A stretch of DNA of 64,000 nt, taken from contig JABGYH010000001.1 in assembly GCA_018675335.1 (NCBI GenBank), positions 1 through 64,000 of the forward strand, in the 5' to 3' direction. Position 1 is the first letter of the stretch; the number at the start of each line of letters is the position of its first letter. The notes under the pieces were generated by a model, which searched no databases, was not told the origin of the DNA, and saw only the letters and a list, made by a program, of their open reading frames with translations. The stretch is from Candidatus Woesearchaeota archaeon. Its GTDB lineage: Archaea > Nanobdellota > Nanobdellia > Woesearchaeales > UBA11576. This document shows positions 52,538-61,382 of the stretch, piece by piece. A program made the position numbers and the translations under genes.

Positions 52538-54424
52538 TCAAACATATAATTTGATCTCATCACCATTTTTAATATGCCTTAGAAGAACTTTACCAATATT
52601 GTTATCTTTTTTAATTTTAATTATTGCTTTTTTACTAACCTTTACTTCTAGCAAAAATTCTCCTTCAACATATACATCTACAAGTTCGTTTTGATACATC
52701 GAATCCAAAAATAATTGTATTGTTTTTTTGCTAACTTCCATATCAAAAGTTATTTCTTGTCCAAGATCTCTTTGCTCATCAACTTCGTCAGCCGCTAATG
52801 CTTGCACATCAATTTTCATACCTAATTTTTCTTCAAGTGCAATTACTGTTTTTCCTTGTTTGCCAATAACTGTTGCCATATCACTTTCAGGAACTTTAAT
52901 AGTGCATTTCCGATCAGATTTCATTTCTACAACAACTGACTTCGCATATTTTTGAACTGCTTTTTCTATTTCTTGTTTTGCAAGTGCTTGAACAGGCGAG
53001 TCTCCTGAATCTAAATCTTCTTCAGTTACGGGAACTACAACTGTTGATTCACCATAAGAATAAATTTCATACTCAAGTTTTCCAGTTAAAAAATCAAAAA
53101 CACAAACAATAGGTCGTGCAAGATCTGCTTCAGTCATCCCGCTTGGAACTTTAACTTTCATTTCAATCTCAAATACTTTTCCAATTCCCCCATCTTTGAT
53201 AAAAAGAACTGTATCTATTACTTGAGGAATCACACCAAGTTCTAATCGTCCAATAAATCTTTGAATTGCATCAATTGCATTAGTTGCATGAACAACACCT
53301 ACAAGTCCAACTCCTGCAAGTCTCATATCTGCAAATAGACTAAAATCTTGAGTATTTCGCATTTCATCAAATATTGTATAATCAGGCCTGCATAACAATA
53401 AAATATCATGAATTTCTTCTGGACTTCCATGACTTATTGCATATTGAGTTATTTCTTCAGGCAATACTAAATCTCGAGGAGCTTCTACAGTTTTAACAAT
53501 TTTTCCCAAGTTCGCATAAAATTCTGCCAAAGCTTGTGCAAAAGTAGATTTTCCTTGTCCGGGTGCTCCCGCAATAAGTATTCCTTCTGCTTGAGTTTCA
53601 ATTCGCTCCATTATTTTTTGAGGAACCTCATAATCTTCTAAACTCAATTTTTTTACTGGCCTTACTGCAGTTATCTCCCACCCATCAGAAAATGGAGGTT
53701 TTGTAATAACAATCCTATAATTACCTAATTGAATAATTAAACTTCCCTTTCGCTCTATTTCTAAAAACGAATCCTGCCTTCTTTCTGCTTCTTCAATTAT
53801 CTCATCACTAATTTCCTTAATTTCTTTATTAGTTAACTTAGTTTCTCGAACAGCTTCAAATGTCCAAGCACCAGGTCTTCCTTTTTTAGCATATGGAAGT
53901 ACTAATTCTCGCAAATGAACACTCATAGTTTGTTCATCAAAAAATTGATCTAATTTTAATTTGGTTATTTTTTGAGTTTTTGGAACATATTCGCAAAGTA
54001 TACCTTTTGATTCAGCAACTTTTGCTTGTATTTTATCAGAGGTTACCAAACAAGAATTTGTCTCCCACGCAAGATCTCGAATCATGGCATCGATTTCACC
54101 TAATTTTGCATCTTTAATTTGATATAATGTGGGACGAGAGCCAGTAAATTTTACTTCAAATCCTAATTCTAGTCCTAATTCACGTACTTTTTTTAGTTCT
54201 TCAAGTCCCAATATTCCCGTAGTTCTATTCTCGTTTGCTTGATGTTCAAGTTCAGCGAGAACTGCTTCATGAAATATAACTTCAACAGGACTTATTTTTT
54301 TAGTTCGAATTAATTTTGATAATATCCCATCAATAAGAACACTAGTGTCAGGAGTTATCTTCTCAAACTTAGGATCCATATTAACAGACACTTTTTGATT
54401 TATTTTTTTCATTTTTGTTGCCAT
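52538..54424 (-). CDS. PIN-domain/PilT-like ATPase/KH-domain protein
   Basis: The conserved archaeal three-part protein (PINc/VapC plus VirB11/PilT-like ATPase plus KH). Residues 20-145 form a PIN nuclease (PDTSVLIDGILS with Asp, the acidic EIDAMIRDLAW, LVTSDK). Residues 260-450 form the ATPase with Walker A GAPGQGKST (286-294), YTIFDEMRN (Walker B-like) and VGVVHATN. Residues about 495-550 form KH (VIGKQGKTVIALEEKL with the GxxG loop), and a last strand-rich part follows. It presumably acts on RNA, for example near the ribosome; the exact role is unknown. Confidence 0.88.
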   Translation of the reverse strand: MATKMKKINQKVSVNMDPKFEKITPDTSVLIDGILSKLIRTKKISPVEVIFHEAVLAELEHQANENRTTGILGLEELKKVRELGLELGFEVKFTGSRPTLYQIKDAKLGEIDAMIRDLAWETNSCLVTSDKIQAKVAESKGILCEYVPKTQKITKLKLDQFFDEQTMSVHLRELVLPYAKKGRPGAWTFEAVRETKLTNKEIKEISDEIIEEAERRQDSFLEIERKGSLIIQLGNYRIVITKPPFSDGWEITAVRPVKKLSLEDYEVPQKIMERIETQAEGILIAGAPGQGKSTFAQALAEFYANLGKIVKTVEAPRDLVLPEEITQYAISHGSPEEIHDILLLCRPDYTIFDEMRNTQDFSLFADMRLAGVGLVGVVHATNAIDAIQRFIGRLELGVIPQVIDTVLFIKDGGIGKVFEIEMKVKVPSGMTEADLARPIVCVFDFLTGKLEYEIYSYGESTVVVPVTEEDLDSGDSPVQALAKQEIEKAVQKYAKSVVVEMKSDRKCTIKVPESDMATVIGKQGKTVIALEEKLGMKIDVQALAADEVDEQRDLGQEITFDMEVSKKTIQLFLDSMYQNELVDVYVEGEFLLEVKVSKKAIIKIKKDNNIGKVLLRHIKNGDEIKLYV

Positions 54425-54574
54425 TTTTTATTAACATCCAATTTACAGTTCATAAATAAACTAATAATTAATCAAATAACAATTAATCAAACAATCACTC
54501 AATCGAACAACGCTTACAAAAAACACTCACAAACAATTGCTCAATCAAACAATAATTAATCAAATAATTAAAAT

Positions 54575-55120
54575 TTATTCCAAATGCAAATTTACTTTTT
54601 CTTCATAACATAAATTAAATTCTTTTGTTTTATCCCAATTACAAAAACCAGCATCACACCCACACTTAATTTGCGAGTAACAAGCATATTCAGGTTTTAC
54701 TTCACAAGTCGTAAATTCAGGAGGTAAATTTTTTGATTGACATATTTGTCCACTACACCCACCAACAATACAATCAGAATCCGCACTGCATTCTGTTTTT
54801 TTAACACCTGATGAAAGATCTAAATCAGGCAAACTCACACATGTTCGCACAACACATTTTGTTTTTGCTTGACAAAAGCCAGGACAATCCACACTTTTAT
54901 CTACAAAATTTTGTTGATATAACACATTACCTATAAAACACTGCCTCGAATCTATATCTACACCACCGCACGCACAATCAGAGTCTTGATTGCAAGAGTC
55001 TTTATTTTGTTTAATTAGATCTAATTCCACCTTTGTTGGTGCTTGACATCCCGCCAGAAATATACCTATCAAAATCAAAACAACTAATCCAATTAAATTA
55101 ATTTTTTTTGAATAATTCAT
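54575..55120 (-). CDS. Cysteine-rich lipoprotein
   Basis: The signal (INLIGLVVLILIGIFLAGC) with lipobox LAGC is followed by about 150 residues containing roughly 20 Cys (CNQDSDCACGGVD, CVVRTCVSLP, CSADSDCIVGGCSGQIC, CYSQIKCGCDAGFC), presumably disulfide-bonded outside the cell. The C-x(5)-C-x-C pattern resembles Kazal or EGF-like modules but matches no family confidently. Probably a surface protein. Confidence 0.65.
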   Translation of the reverse strand: MNYSKKINLIGLVVLILIGIFLAGCQAPTKVELDLIKQNKDSCNQDSDCACGGVDIDSRQCFIGNVLYQQNFVDKSVDCPGFCQAKTKCVVRTCVSLPDLDLSSGVKKTECSADSDCIVGGCSGQICQSKNLPPEFTTCEVKPEYACYSQIKCGCDAGFCNWDKTKEFNLCYEEKVNLHLE

Positions 55121-55266
55121 TTTTCACACACTAATTAATTTTCAATCAAACATAATAAACCAATTTCAAGTTAAACATAATACCCCGCCCAAAATTAAAC
55201 AGGATAACACTCACAAGGTCTAAAATGCTTAAAATAGTTAATTAAGTTTTATCTTTTTATATTTTA

Positions 55267-57390
55267 TTAAATTGCTGACGTAAATTGTGAAGTATTCTCA
55301 GTTTGCGCATCTTTCACAAACCAAGACCTTAATTTAAAATCAATTTGCCTTATCACCCTAGTTATTTTTTGCCAAATAGTTAAGGGTTTTAATTTGATCA
55401 TAAATTGTTCTTCGAGAGTATAATTTCTTTGATTATAATCTTGATAAGTAATATTTATAAAAAATTCAGTTGAGTCAGTTAATAAATCAATGCTATGAAG
55501 ATTAATAACATATTGTTTATTTTGATTAAAAGTTTGTTCAGTGATATTTTGTTTAATAACTCCTGCATCAATAAGTATTTGAACATTCGTAGCTTCAGAT
55601 AAACTTTCTTTTTTAAGTAAAAATTTAATTTGATAATCTGTATCGTATTCGACTTCAACAGGAAATTCGGTTTCGTCTAAAATTAATTCAGGTTTGTCAT
55701 TAACATGCAAATCAAAAAACAATTGTTTTGATACATCATCACTTTCAACAAAAAATATCAATTTATTTTTCCCAGGTTGGGGTTGAACTATTCTAAAGTC
55801 ATACACTTTCTCTTGATTAATTACTAAATCATCAAATTTACAATCCCCCTCTAAACAAAGCTTTAGTTCTGGTAAATTTACATTACCCACATTTTTTAGA
55901 GTACAAGAAATAATTGGTTCTTCATAAGAATAATATATTTGTTTTTCTGAAACGCAATTTAAGTTAAGTTCTTTATTGAATTTTTTTTCATCTTTTTTTG
56001 TTGAATCAATTAATTGCAATAATTGAGATTTTCCAAGTACAGTCTCACCATTAACTGAAATAAATAATGATTCAGCTAAATCATTTTGAGGAGTCCTAAC
56101 TTCTAAAGGGAATGAATAAATAAAATTTTCACCTAAACCTTCCTTAACTTTAACAAGCCAATATGTTTTTTTAAGTTCTTTAGGTTTTAGCGCAATTCGA
56201 CGAACATAGTCATCTTCTAAAATTCCACCTATTTCTTGAACTTTAGATAATAATAAAGTAGTTGAAATATAACTATCCACCAAATTGGATATACTCACTT
56301 CAATTAAATTGTAGGATCCCAAACCAACTCGCTTTTCAAAAGGTTTAATTTCTAATGAAACCAAAGGAGACATACTACCAGAATAACTAACTAATTTTGT
56401 TTTAACATCCAGTTCTTTTGCGACACCATTAATATTTCGTCCTTTCCACTCATATTTTGTAGCAGCATCAGAACTATCTGCAGATTCACTTAATTTAATA
56501 TGTGTTGGATTAATAAATCCATATTCACCATAAGTTACATCAAAATCAACCCACCCAACTCCTGGAAAATATACTTCTGCCCAACCATGCGCACCCCAAG
56601 ATTCAGAAAATCGAAGATCATCAGTATAACTTATTCCACTAACAAACTTTGCAGGAACTCCAACCGCTCGCATCATCGCAACAAACAAACTTGTTAATTC
56701 ATCACAAACTCCTTGCTTGTTTAGTAAGACCCAACTTGCTTTTTGACTAACATCTGCAGTTAACGTACTTAAGTCATATTCAACTTCATGACGCACCCAA
56801 TCTGCAATTTTATGAGTTAATATAAATAAATCATCTTCTCCCTCTGCAAGTTGTGTTGCAATATTTATTATTGCGTCATCATCAGAATCAATATTATCCG
56901 TACTAACAACATATTTAGAAACCTCTGAAGATAATTGTTGAGTTATTGGAAAAGTTACTTTTGTTGGAATCAGTTTGAATGCATTTAATGATTTTATTCT
57001 TGCTTGGATATCAAAATCATAATCTCCAAGTACTGGTGCGTCCCACCTAAATCGCATATATTCCGCGGTTTGTTGTTGAGGTTCTGGATTTTTAAGAAAA
57101 CTCTGAATTTTTTGTTTCCAGGTGGCTTTTGGAAAAAATAACAGATCAGTTGTTAAATAACTTATTTCCCAATCAGAATCAGTAGCTTGAATAGTAATTC
57201 CAGAATTAATATTTAAATCAACTATTACATTGTCACTAACATACACCCAAGAAGCATCTTCATTGCTTACTGCATCAACAATCATCTCTGAAGACTCAAT
57301 TTCAGAAATAACTGAATAACTGCAAATTATTAAAATAAGTAAAAAAATTAGAATATTTAGTTTATTTTTTTTCATATACTTATCAACCAA
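55267..57390 (-). CDS. Exported transglutaminase-like protein
   Basis: Signal peptide (KLNILIFLLILIICSYSVIS), beta-rich N-terminal domain, then a transglutaminase-like core at about 200-300. The catalytic Cys lies in GVCDELTSLFVAMMRAVGVPA, the His in SWGAHGWAEVYFPGVGW and the Asp in WVDFDVT. The 707-residue protein ends with beta-sandwich regions. It may cross-link or cleave proteins in the cell envelope. The next upstream gene (57446-58660) encodes a PGF-pre-PGF surface protein, so the two are probably one operon. Confidence 0.85.
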   Translation of the reverse strand: MVDKYMKKNKLNILIFLLILIICSYSVISEIESSEMIVDAVSNEDASWVYVSDNVIVDLNINSGITIQATDSDWEISYLTTDLLFFPKATWKQKIQSFLKNPEPQQQTAEYMRFRWDAPVLGDYDFDIQARIKSLNAFKLIPTKVTFPITQQLSSEVSKYVVSTDNIDSDDDAIINIATQLAEGEDDLFILTHKIADWVRHEVEYDLSTLTADVSQKASWVLLNKQGVCDELTSLFVAMMRAVGVPAKFVSGISYTDDLRFSESWGAHGWAEVYFPGVGWVDFDVTYGEYGFINPTHIKLSESADSSDAATKYEWKGRNINGVAKELDVKTKLVSYSGSMSPLVSLEIKPFEKRVGLGSYNLIEVSISNLVDSYISTTLLLSKVQEIGGILEDDYVRRIALKPKELKKTYWLVKVKEGLGENFIYSFPLEVRTPQNDLAESLFISVNGETVLGKSQLLQLIDSTKKDEKKFNKELNLNCVSEKQIYYSYEEPIISCTLKNVGNVNLPELKLCLEGDCKFDDLVINQEKVYDFRIVQPQPGKNKLIFFVESDDVSKQLFFDLHVNDKPELILDETEFPVEVEYDTDYQIKFLLKKESLSEATNVQILIDAGVIKQNITEQTFNQNKQYVINLHSIDLLTDSTEFFINITYQDYNQRNYTLEEQFMIKLKPLTIWQKITRVIRQIDFKLRSWFVKDAQTENTSQFTSAI

Positions 57391-57445
57391 TTAATTATGC
57401 AAATATTATTTAATAAAATAATAAAAAATTAAAAGAATAATTAAA

Positions 57446-58660
57446 CTATTTTTTAAAATGTCGACTTAAAATATCATCTATTCGTTTAGCATCCCACCCA
57501 ACAGTATGAAGCCTATTGTGGATTTCATTTCTTGTGCGACCCATTTTTTTACTATCTTTTACATATTTATGAAGTTCTTTATCAACTTTATTTGTAGAAA
57601 AAAGCGACGCCAATTTCATAAATGCCCTATGATTAAGCAAAACTAAAAGAATAACAAATGCCAGCAAGAAAAAACCAATTATCCAATAAATACCATTTTG
57701 AATTTCTGCAATTTCTTCGGGTGATTTTGATTCCGCAGGAAATTCAGTTAATTTTGGAATTTCAATAGATTCTAATACTGCCTCATTATCAGCGTTATAA
57801 TCATCTACTACCTGGTTTATCTTCTCTACAACTGCAGAGTTCTTAACTTGCGAAATAATAGAGGGCGTATCTAATTCAGATTTGTCAACACCCAAATCTT
57901 TTGAATCAGTAGAACTAACAATTGGTTCTTCAACAGAAAATATAGGATCACCTGAAACAGTTTCACCAACTTCTAAAGTTACTACTGGATCTTTATTTTG
58001 AGTATTTACTTGAGATTCTAAGTTCACGTCCAAAACTTCATCAACAGAAGACTCAACAACTGACGAATCAACAAGTTTTTGATTAGTTATTTTCATTGCA
58101 GTAATTAATAAATAATTACTAGGAATTAATTTTGAAGTATAATGGAAATAATTATCATCTTCCCCATTAAGAGATAAATAATCTATTCTATCCCACTCTT
58201 CATCACCATATCCTTTATGCACATAAAGTGCAATATCATGTTTAGTTAAATTTAAATTATTTAAAAATTCTTTAGAAACTCTAAATTTGATTGTTAACTT
58301 ATCAAAATCTTTATACGTAAATGCAGAATATTTAAATTGATTAATTTCGTAAGGAGTGCCAATTAATTCAGGGAGTTTATCAGGAATATTTAACATTTTA
58401 TAAACAGTTAAAACTCCTTGAGAAATATTTTTTTCAAAACTAAATGTTACAGATCTAATAGAAATATCATCAGATTCTATATCCATTGTTTCACTAACTC
58501 CTTCTTCAAGTAAAACCCACCCAAGTCCTTCTTGAGGATTAAATTCTGGATTTTTTAATTCAGCTTGAGAAAAACCAGTTTGTGCAACCACAAATCCTGA
58601 TAGCAATATTAGTATTAATGAAAATAATATTAATTGAGTTAAGCACCGCTTTTTAATCAT
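57446..58660 (-). CDS. PGF-pre-PGF-domain surface protein with C-terminal membrane anchor
   Basis: Signal peptide (LILFSLILILLSGFVVA, then QTG), then a domain with KNISQGVLTVYKML, YSAFTYKDFDKLTIKFRV and DNYFHYTSKL. This pattern (a central transmembrane-less barrel ending in tyrosines) matches PGF-pre-PGF domains of archaeal surface proteins. Then come a Ser/Val/Asp-rich linker, one transmembrane helix (IYWIIGFFLLAFVILLVLL) and a short basic cytoplasmic tail with a helical motif (RNEIHNRLHTVGWDAKRIDDIL). GGGGTGTTT precedes the ATG. Confidence 0.75.
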   Translation of the reverse strand: MIKKRCLTQLILFSLILILLSGFVVAQTGFSQAELKNPEFNPQEGLGWVLLEEGVSETMDIESDDISIRSVTFSFEKNISQGVLTVYKMLNIPDKLPELIGTPYEINQFKYSAFTYKDFDKLTIKFRVSKEFLNNLNLTKHDIALYVHKGYGDEEWDRIDYLSLNGEDDNYFHYTSKLIPSNYLLITAMKITNQKLVDSSVVESSVDEVLDVNLESQVNTQNKDPVVTLEVGETVSGDPIFSVEEPIVSSTDSKDLGVDKSELDTPSIISQVKNSAVVEKINQVVDDYNADNEAVLESIEIPKLTEFPAESKSPEEIAEIQNGIYWIIGFFLLAFVILLVLLNHRAFMKLASLFSTNKVDKELHKYVKDSKKMGRTRNEIHNRLHTVGWDAKRIDDILSRHFKK

Positions 58661-58825
58661 GTAAACACCCCGATTTAAAGAAATATACTCTATATATAAA
58701 CTTTTCTTTAAAATATAATATTAATAATATTTATAATATATTGCCAATAACAATGCAATACCTAATTTAACAATAAACTAAAAAATAATCAAACAACAAG
58801 CAATAAAATAATCTACCTATATTAT

Positions 58826-59470
58826 TTAAAAATCACCCAGACTTTTTTGAGTTTTTTGTTCAATAATATTTTTATAACATTGCCAACTTTTTCTAAATAT
58901 TTCAGGACATTTATCATAATTTTGTTCTAAGAATAATTTGGTTTTAGGATCAGACGGATAACCACTGCCAAGATCCCCATAAATTTCTTTTAATTTTTCA
59001 ATTTCGTCGTCACGAGTAACTTTCGCAATTATTGACGCAGCTCCCGCAACCAAATATTTCAAATCAGCTTTATGTTCACAAACAACTTCACAATCAACAT
59101 TCAAATGCTCTTTAATATATTTTCTATAATCCGGAATATTAGTACTAGGACAATCAACAAATACTTTTTTAGGTGCTAGATTATTAATTATTTTTGCAGA
59201 ACTTAACGCTTCTAACCAATTAAGATTTAAATTAGGATCAGTCAATGCAAAATCAATTTCTTGAGGTGATGAAATAACTACATGATGAGAATATTTTGTA
59301 AGATGCTCAAACATTGCTTTTCTTTTTTTAGGAGATATTAATTTTGAATCAGTCACACCTAACTTTTCTAACTCAGACAAGTTTTTTTCTTCAATCATAA
59401 ATCCACAAACAACTAAAGGTCCAAGAAGAGGCCCTCTTCCAGCTTCATCAATACCACAAATCATTGCCAT
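58826..59470 (-). CDS. rnhB: Ribonuclease HII
   Basis: Cleaves RNA in RNA/DNA hybrids and single ribonucleotides in DNA. The metal-binding motif is ICGIDEAGRGPLLGPLVVCG (first Asp and Glu), followed by VTDSKLISPKKR, FVDCPSTN, DLKYLVAGAASIIAKVTRDDEIEKL (third and fourth acidic residues) and GSGYPSDP. The 214 residues fit archaeal RNase HII. The start could be either Met of MAMICG. Confidence 0.96.
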   Translation of the reverse strand: MAMICGIDEAGRGPLLGPLVVCGFMIEEKNLSELEKLGVTDSKLISPKKRKAMFEHLTKYSHHVVISSPQEIDFALTDPNLNLNWLEALSSAKIINNLAPKKVFVDCPSTNIPDYRKYIKEHLNVDCEVVCEHKADLKYLVAGAASIIAKVTRDDEIEKLKEIYGDLGSGYPSDPKTKLFLEQNYDKCPEIFRKSWQCYKNIIEQKTQKSLGDF

Positions 59471-59613
59471 TTTTCAAGAAAGATTTTTTGGGATTTATTA
59501 ATTTGTTGGAAACTGATTAAACAAATAAGAGTTTAATATAATAAGTTTAGAAAAAAATCAAATATGCTTAATAAACAAATAAGAAAAATAATAAAACATA
59601 GCGAGGGGTGGAC

Positions 59614-59656
59614 TTTCACAAATATTAATATGTGACAAATATTATCAATATTTAAT
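59614..59656 (-). other. T-loop intron (58/59) of initiator tRNA-Met
   Basis: 43 nt, nearly all A/T, with self-complementary AAATATT/AATATTT segments. Removing it restores a 7-nt T-loop TTCAAGT. It ends with GAAA before GT, exactly as the T-loop intron of the neighbouring tRNA-Ser does. Confidence 0.8.
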
Positions 59657-59677
59657 TTGAACCACCGACCTCCGGGT

Positions 59678-59696
59678 TTCTTTCGACAAAAGCCGA
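59678..59696 (-). other. Canonical 37/38 intron of initiator tRNA-Met
   Basis: 19 nt (TCGGCTTTTGTCGAAAGAA on the minus strand), among the shorter tRNA introns, inserted between A37 and A38; removal restores CTCATAA. Confidence 0.8.
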
Positions 59697-59735
59697 TATG
59701 AGCCCGACGGGCACTCCTGACTGCCCTACCTCGCT

Positions 59736-59911
59736 ATTTTACAGGAATAATCTTAAGGAAATAGTGCTGGTTTATAAAGCATATGGTTCAAGAAATAGTT
59801 CATTTATAAATAAAACTAATCGAAACAACACAGAACAAATCAAAACAAATCAATACTAAAGATCATTTTCAGAAATGTTTAAAAAGGACTTGTTTTTCTC
59901 ACTGTAGTTAT
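59736..59911. promoter_or_regulatory. Divergent promoter region of tRNA-iMet and tRNA-Ser
   Basis: Both tRNA genes read outward from this 176-bp stretch. TATA-like boxes are at 59877-59883 (TTAAAAA, for tRNA-Ser) and about 59771-59782 (TTTATAAA, for iMet on the minus strand, 36-47 nt upstream). Nothing else seen. Confidence 0.45.
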
Positions 59912-59950
59912 GCCGCGGTCGCATAGTCTGGCCATTGCGGAGGATTGCTA

Positions 59951-60010
59951 CAGCCTGTAGCCATAATACCTACAGTGGTCATCAACCATAAAGGGGTTGG
60001 ATCTGCAAAG
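59951..60010 (+). other. Canonical 37/38 intron of tRNA-Ser, 60 nt
   Basis: It contains an internal hairpin (CTGTAG 59955-59960 with CTACAG 59970-59975) and a second weaker stem (ATCAACC/GGTTGGAT). Its GC content is higher than that of the other introns. Confidence 0.8.
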
Positions 60011-60040
60011 ATCCTCTGTCCTCTGGACACGAGGGTTCGA

Positions 60041-60084
60041 AACAAATTTTTGCAAATTAACATTAACTGCAAGAATTTACGAAA
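60041..60084 (+). other. T-loop intron (58/59) of tRNA-Ser
   Basis: 44 nt. AAATTTTTGCA (60044-60054) pairs with TGCAAGAATTT (60068-60078) with one T-G pair, an 11-bp central helix suited to a bulge-helix-bulge. Boundaries are inferred by restoring TTCGAGT. Confidence 0.8.
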
Positions 60085-60206
60085 GTCCCTCCCGTGGCGT
60101 TTGCCAAACGGAAGCTTAAGAAATACTATGCTTTTTTAATGATTCCTAAGGCGTTTTTTCTTTTTTTATTATTTTATTAATTTCAATTAACTACAAAATC
60201 AAATAT

Positions 60207-61289
60207 TTAATTTTCTTGGTAAACTTCAACAAGATTTCGTTGCACAACAGAAGATAAATCATATAGCCCACAGGTTTTATGGTTTAATGATTCATACACT
60301 CCCGCAAACATAAGCGACTGCGTTAAAATAATATTTTCTGTTGGAACTGCAACTCTCGAACCATCAAAAGTTAAAGGAAAACCTGAATTTAGCAAATAAA
60401 TCCCCCCAATATGATAATCTTGATGAGGGTTGGACGTTTTTGGAAATTTAACTCTAAACTTCACAGAATCAAACTCCCTGTCAGAACTTGAAATACTTGC
60501 AAGCACAGTTCCCTCTCGCAAATAAGAATAGTCATTCATTCTCAAGCTCATATTTCCAGATGCACCTACAATTAAATCAAAATTACAAAGAAATTCATGC
60601 AAATCATTTTGATTAATAGTTCTTTTTTGTAGATCAGTATCAAAAATACAAGTTTCGAAATTTAATTGTTTTTGAACTTCCACACCTATTGGGCCCCCAC
60701 CCAAAATTAACGCACGTTGAGGCACCAAACCATACTTATCCAAATAAAAATTCAATTTATTTAAAAAACAATCAACTATATGAGGAGTTTCCATAATAAG
60801 TTTTGTTTTAGATCTTGCCACATTAACTATAGGAAACGAAACATTATTTTTAATTATTGAATACCCCGAACTTGTTTGCTCCACTCCAGATAAGTTTTCA
60901 CAAAAATAATTTGAAGCGACACTAAGAAGTGCACCCCCATCATCAATCACAACAACATGTTTATCTTTAAGATTTGCTTTATTTTTTACCAATTGAATAA
61001 ATTGCAATATATGCTTAGAAAATTGATCATCAAAACTTAAGTGACTATTAAATTCATATGAATAAACTGATACACCTAACGCACTTAAATCTCGTTGCAC
61101 AGAGTTATTAAACGAATAACTTTTACCAATAAGATATGTATTTTCTGGCAATAACCCGCAACTAAATAACTGACTAAACAACAAGTACTGCCCTTCTAAA
61201 AAATGTTGGCAACCAACTATAATCACATCTTCAAGAGATCGATCATATAATTCGCCAACAACGCCAAACAAAGAGTTTTTATTCATCAC
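60207..61289 (-). CDS. SAHH-like NAD-binding protein
   Basis: The 360-residue protein resembles S-adenosylhomocysteine hydrolase-like proteins: VVVIDDGGALLSVASNYF, GVEQTSSGYSIIKNN, NVARSKTKLIMETPHIVDCFLNK, then a Rossmann nucleotide-binding loop RALILGGGPIGVEV and IFDTDLQKRTI, and FDLIVGASGNMSL. Lengths and several SAHH catalytic positions differ from genuine SAHH (about 430 residues), so it may act on another substrate or be a paralogue without hydrolase activity. It is divergent from the Lrp gene. Confidence 0.6.
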   Translation of the reverse strand: MMNKNSLFGVVGELYDRSLEDVIIVGCQHFLEGQYLLFSQLFSCGLLPENTYLIGKSYSFNNSVQRDLSALGVSVYSYEFNSHLSFDDQFSKHILQFIQLVKNKANLKDKHVVVIDDGGALLSVASNYFCENLSGVEQTSSGYSIIKNNVSFPIVNVARSKTKLIMETPHIVDCFLNKLNFYLDKYGLVPQRALILGGGPIGVEVQKQLNFETCIFDTDLQKRTINQNDLHEFLCNFDLIVGASGNMSLRMNDYSYLREGTVLASISSSDREFDSVKFRVKFPKTSNPHQDYHIGGIYLLNSGFPLTFDGSRVAVPTENIILTQSLMFAGVYESLNHKTCGLYDLSSVVQRNLVEVYQEN

Positions 61290-61382
61290 TTCAAAGAAAT
61301 AAATTCAACATTTAATTAAGATTCCATTAAAAAATAACTAATTATCGATAAATTTATATATCAAAAATAGATTAATAGTTAT

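Larger units (their letters stand above)
59599..59735 (-). tRNA. Initiator tRNA-Met(CAU) with two introns
   Basis: Acceptor AGCGAGG/CCTCGCT with A1:T72, discriminator A, and three consecutive G:C pairs in the anticodon stem (TCGGG/CCCGG): hallmarks of the archaeal initiator. D stem GGGC/GCCC. The loop CTCATAA gives CAU. Two introns interrupt it: a 19-nt intron at 37/38 (59678-59696) and a 43-nt intron in the T-loop (59614-59656), between TTCAA and GT, after position 58. Removing both leaves 75 nt, the normal length. The T stem is GGTGG/CCACC. CCA is not encoded. Confidence 0.92.
59912..60099 (+). tRNA. tRNA-Ser(GCU) with two introns
   Basis: Type II tRNA: acceptor GCCGCGG/CCGTGGC, discriminator G as for Ser, and a long variable arm (TGTCC-TCT-GGACA). 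The anticodon stem GAGGA/TCCTC encloses TTGCTA-A, anticodon GCU. A 60-nt intron lies at 37/38 (59951-60010) and a 44-nt intron in the T-loop (60041-60084), between TTCGA and GT. Removing both leaves 84 nt with T arm GAGGG-TTCGAGT-CCCTC. CCA is not encoded. Without recognising the introns the gene would be missed by simple scans. Confidence 0.9.

Noticed and set aside
54426-54574. Repetitive AATCAAACAAT-like sequence
   Set aside because: Low-complexity A/T/C sequence with irregular short repeats; no stable period or structure.
59945-60139. 64-codon frame over tRNA-Ser
   Set aside because: It overlaps the tRNA and its introns and is not protein-coding.
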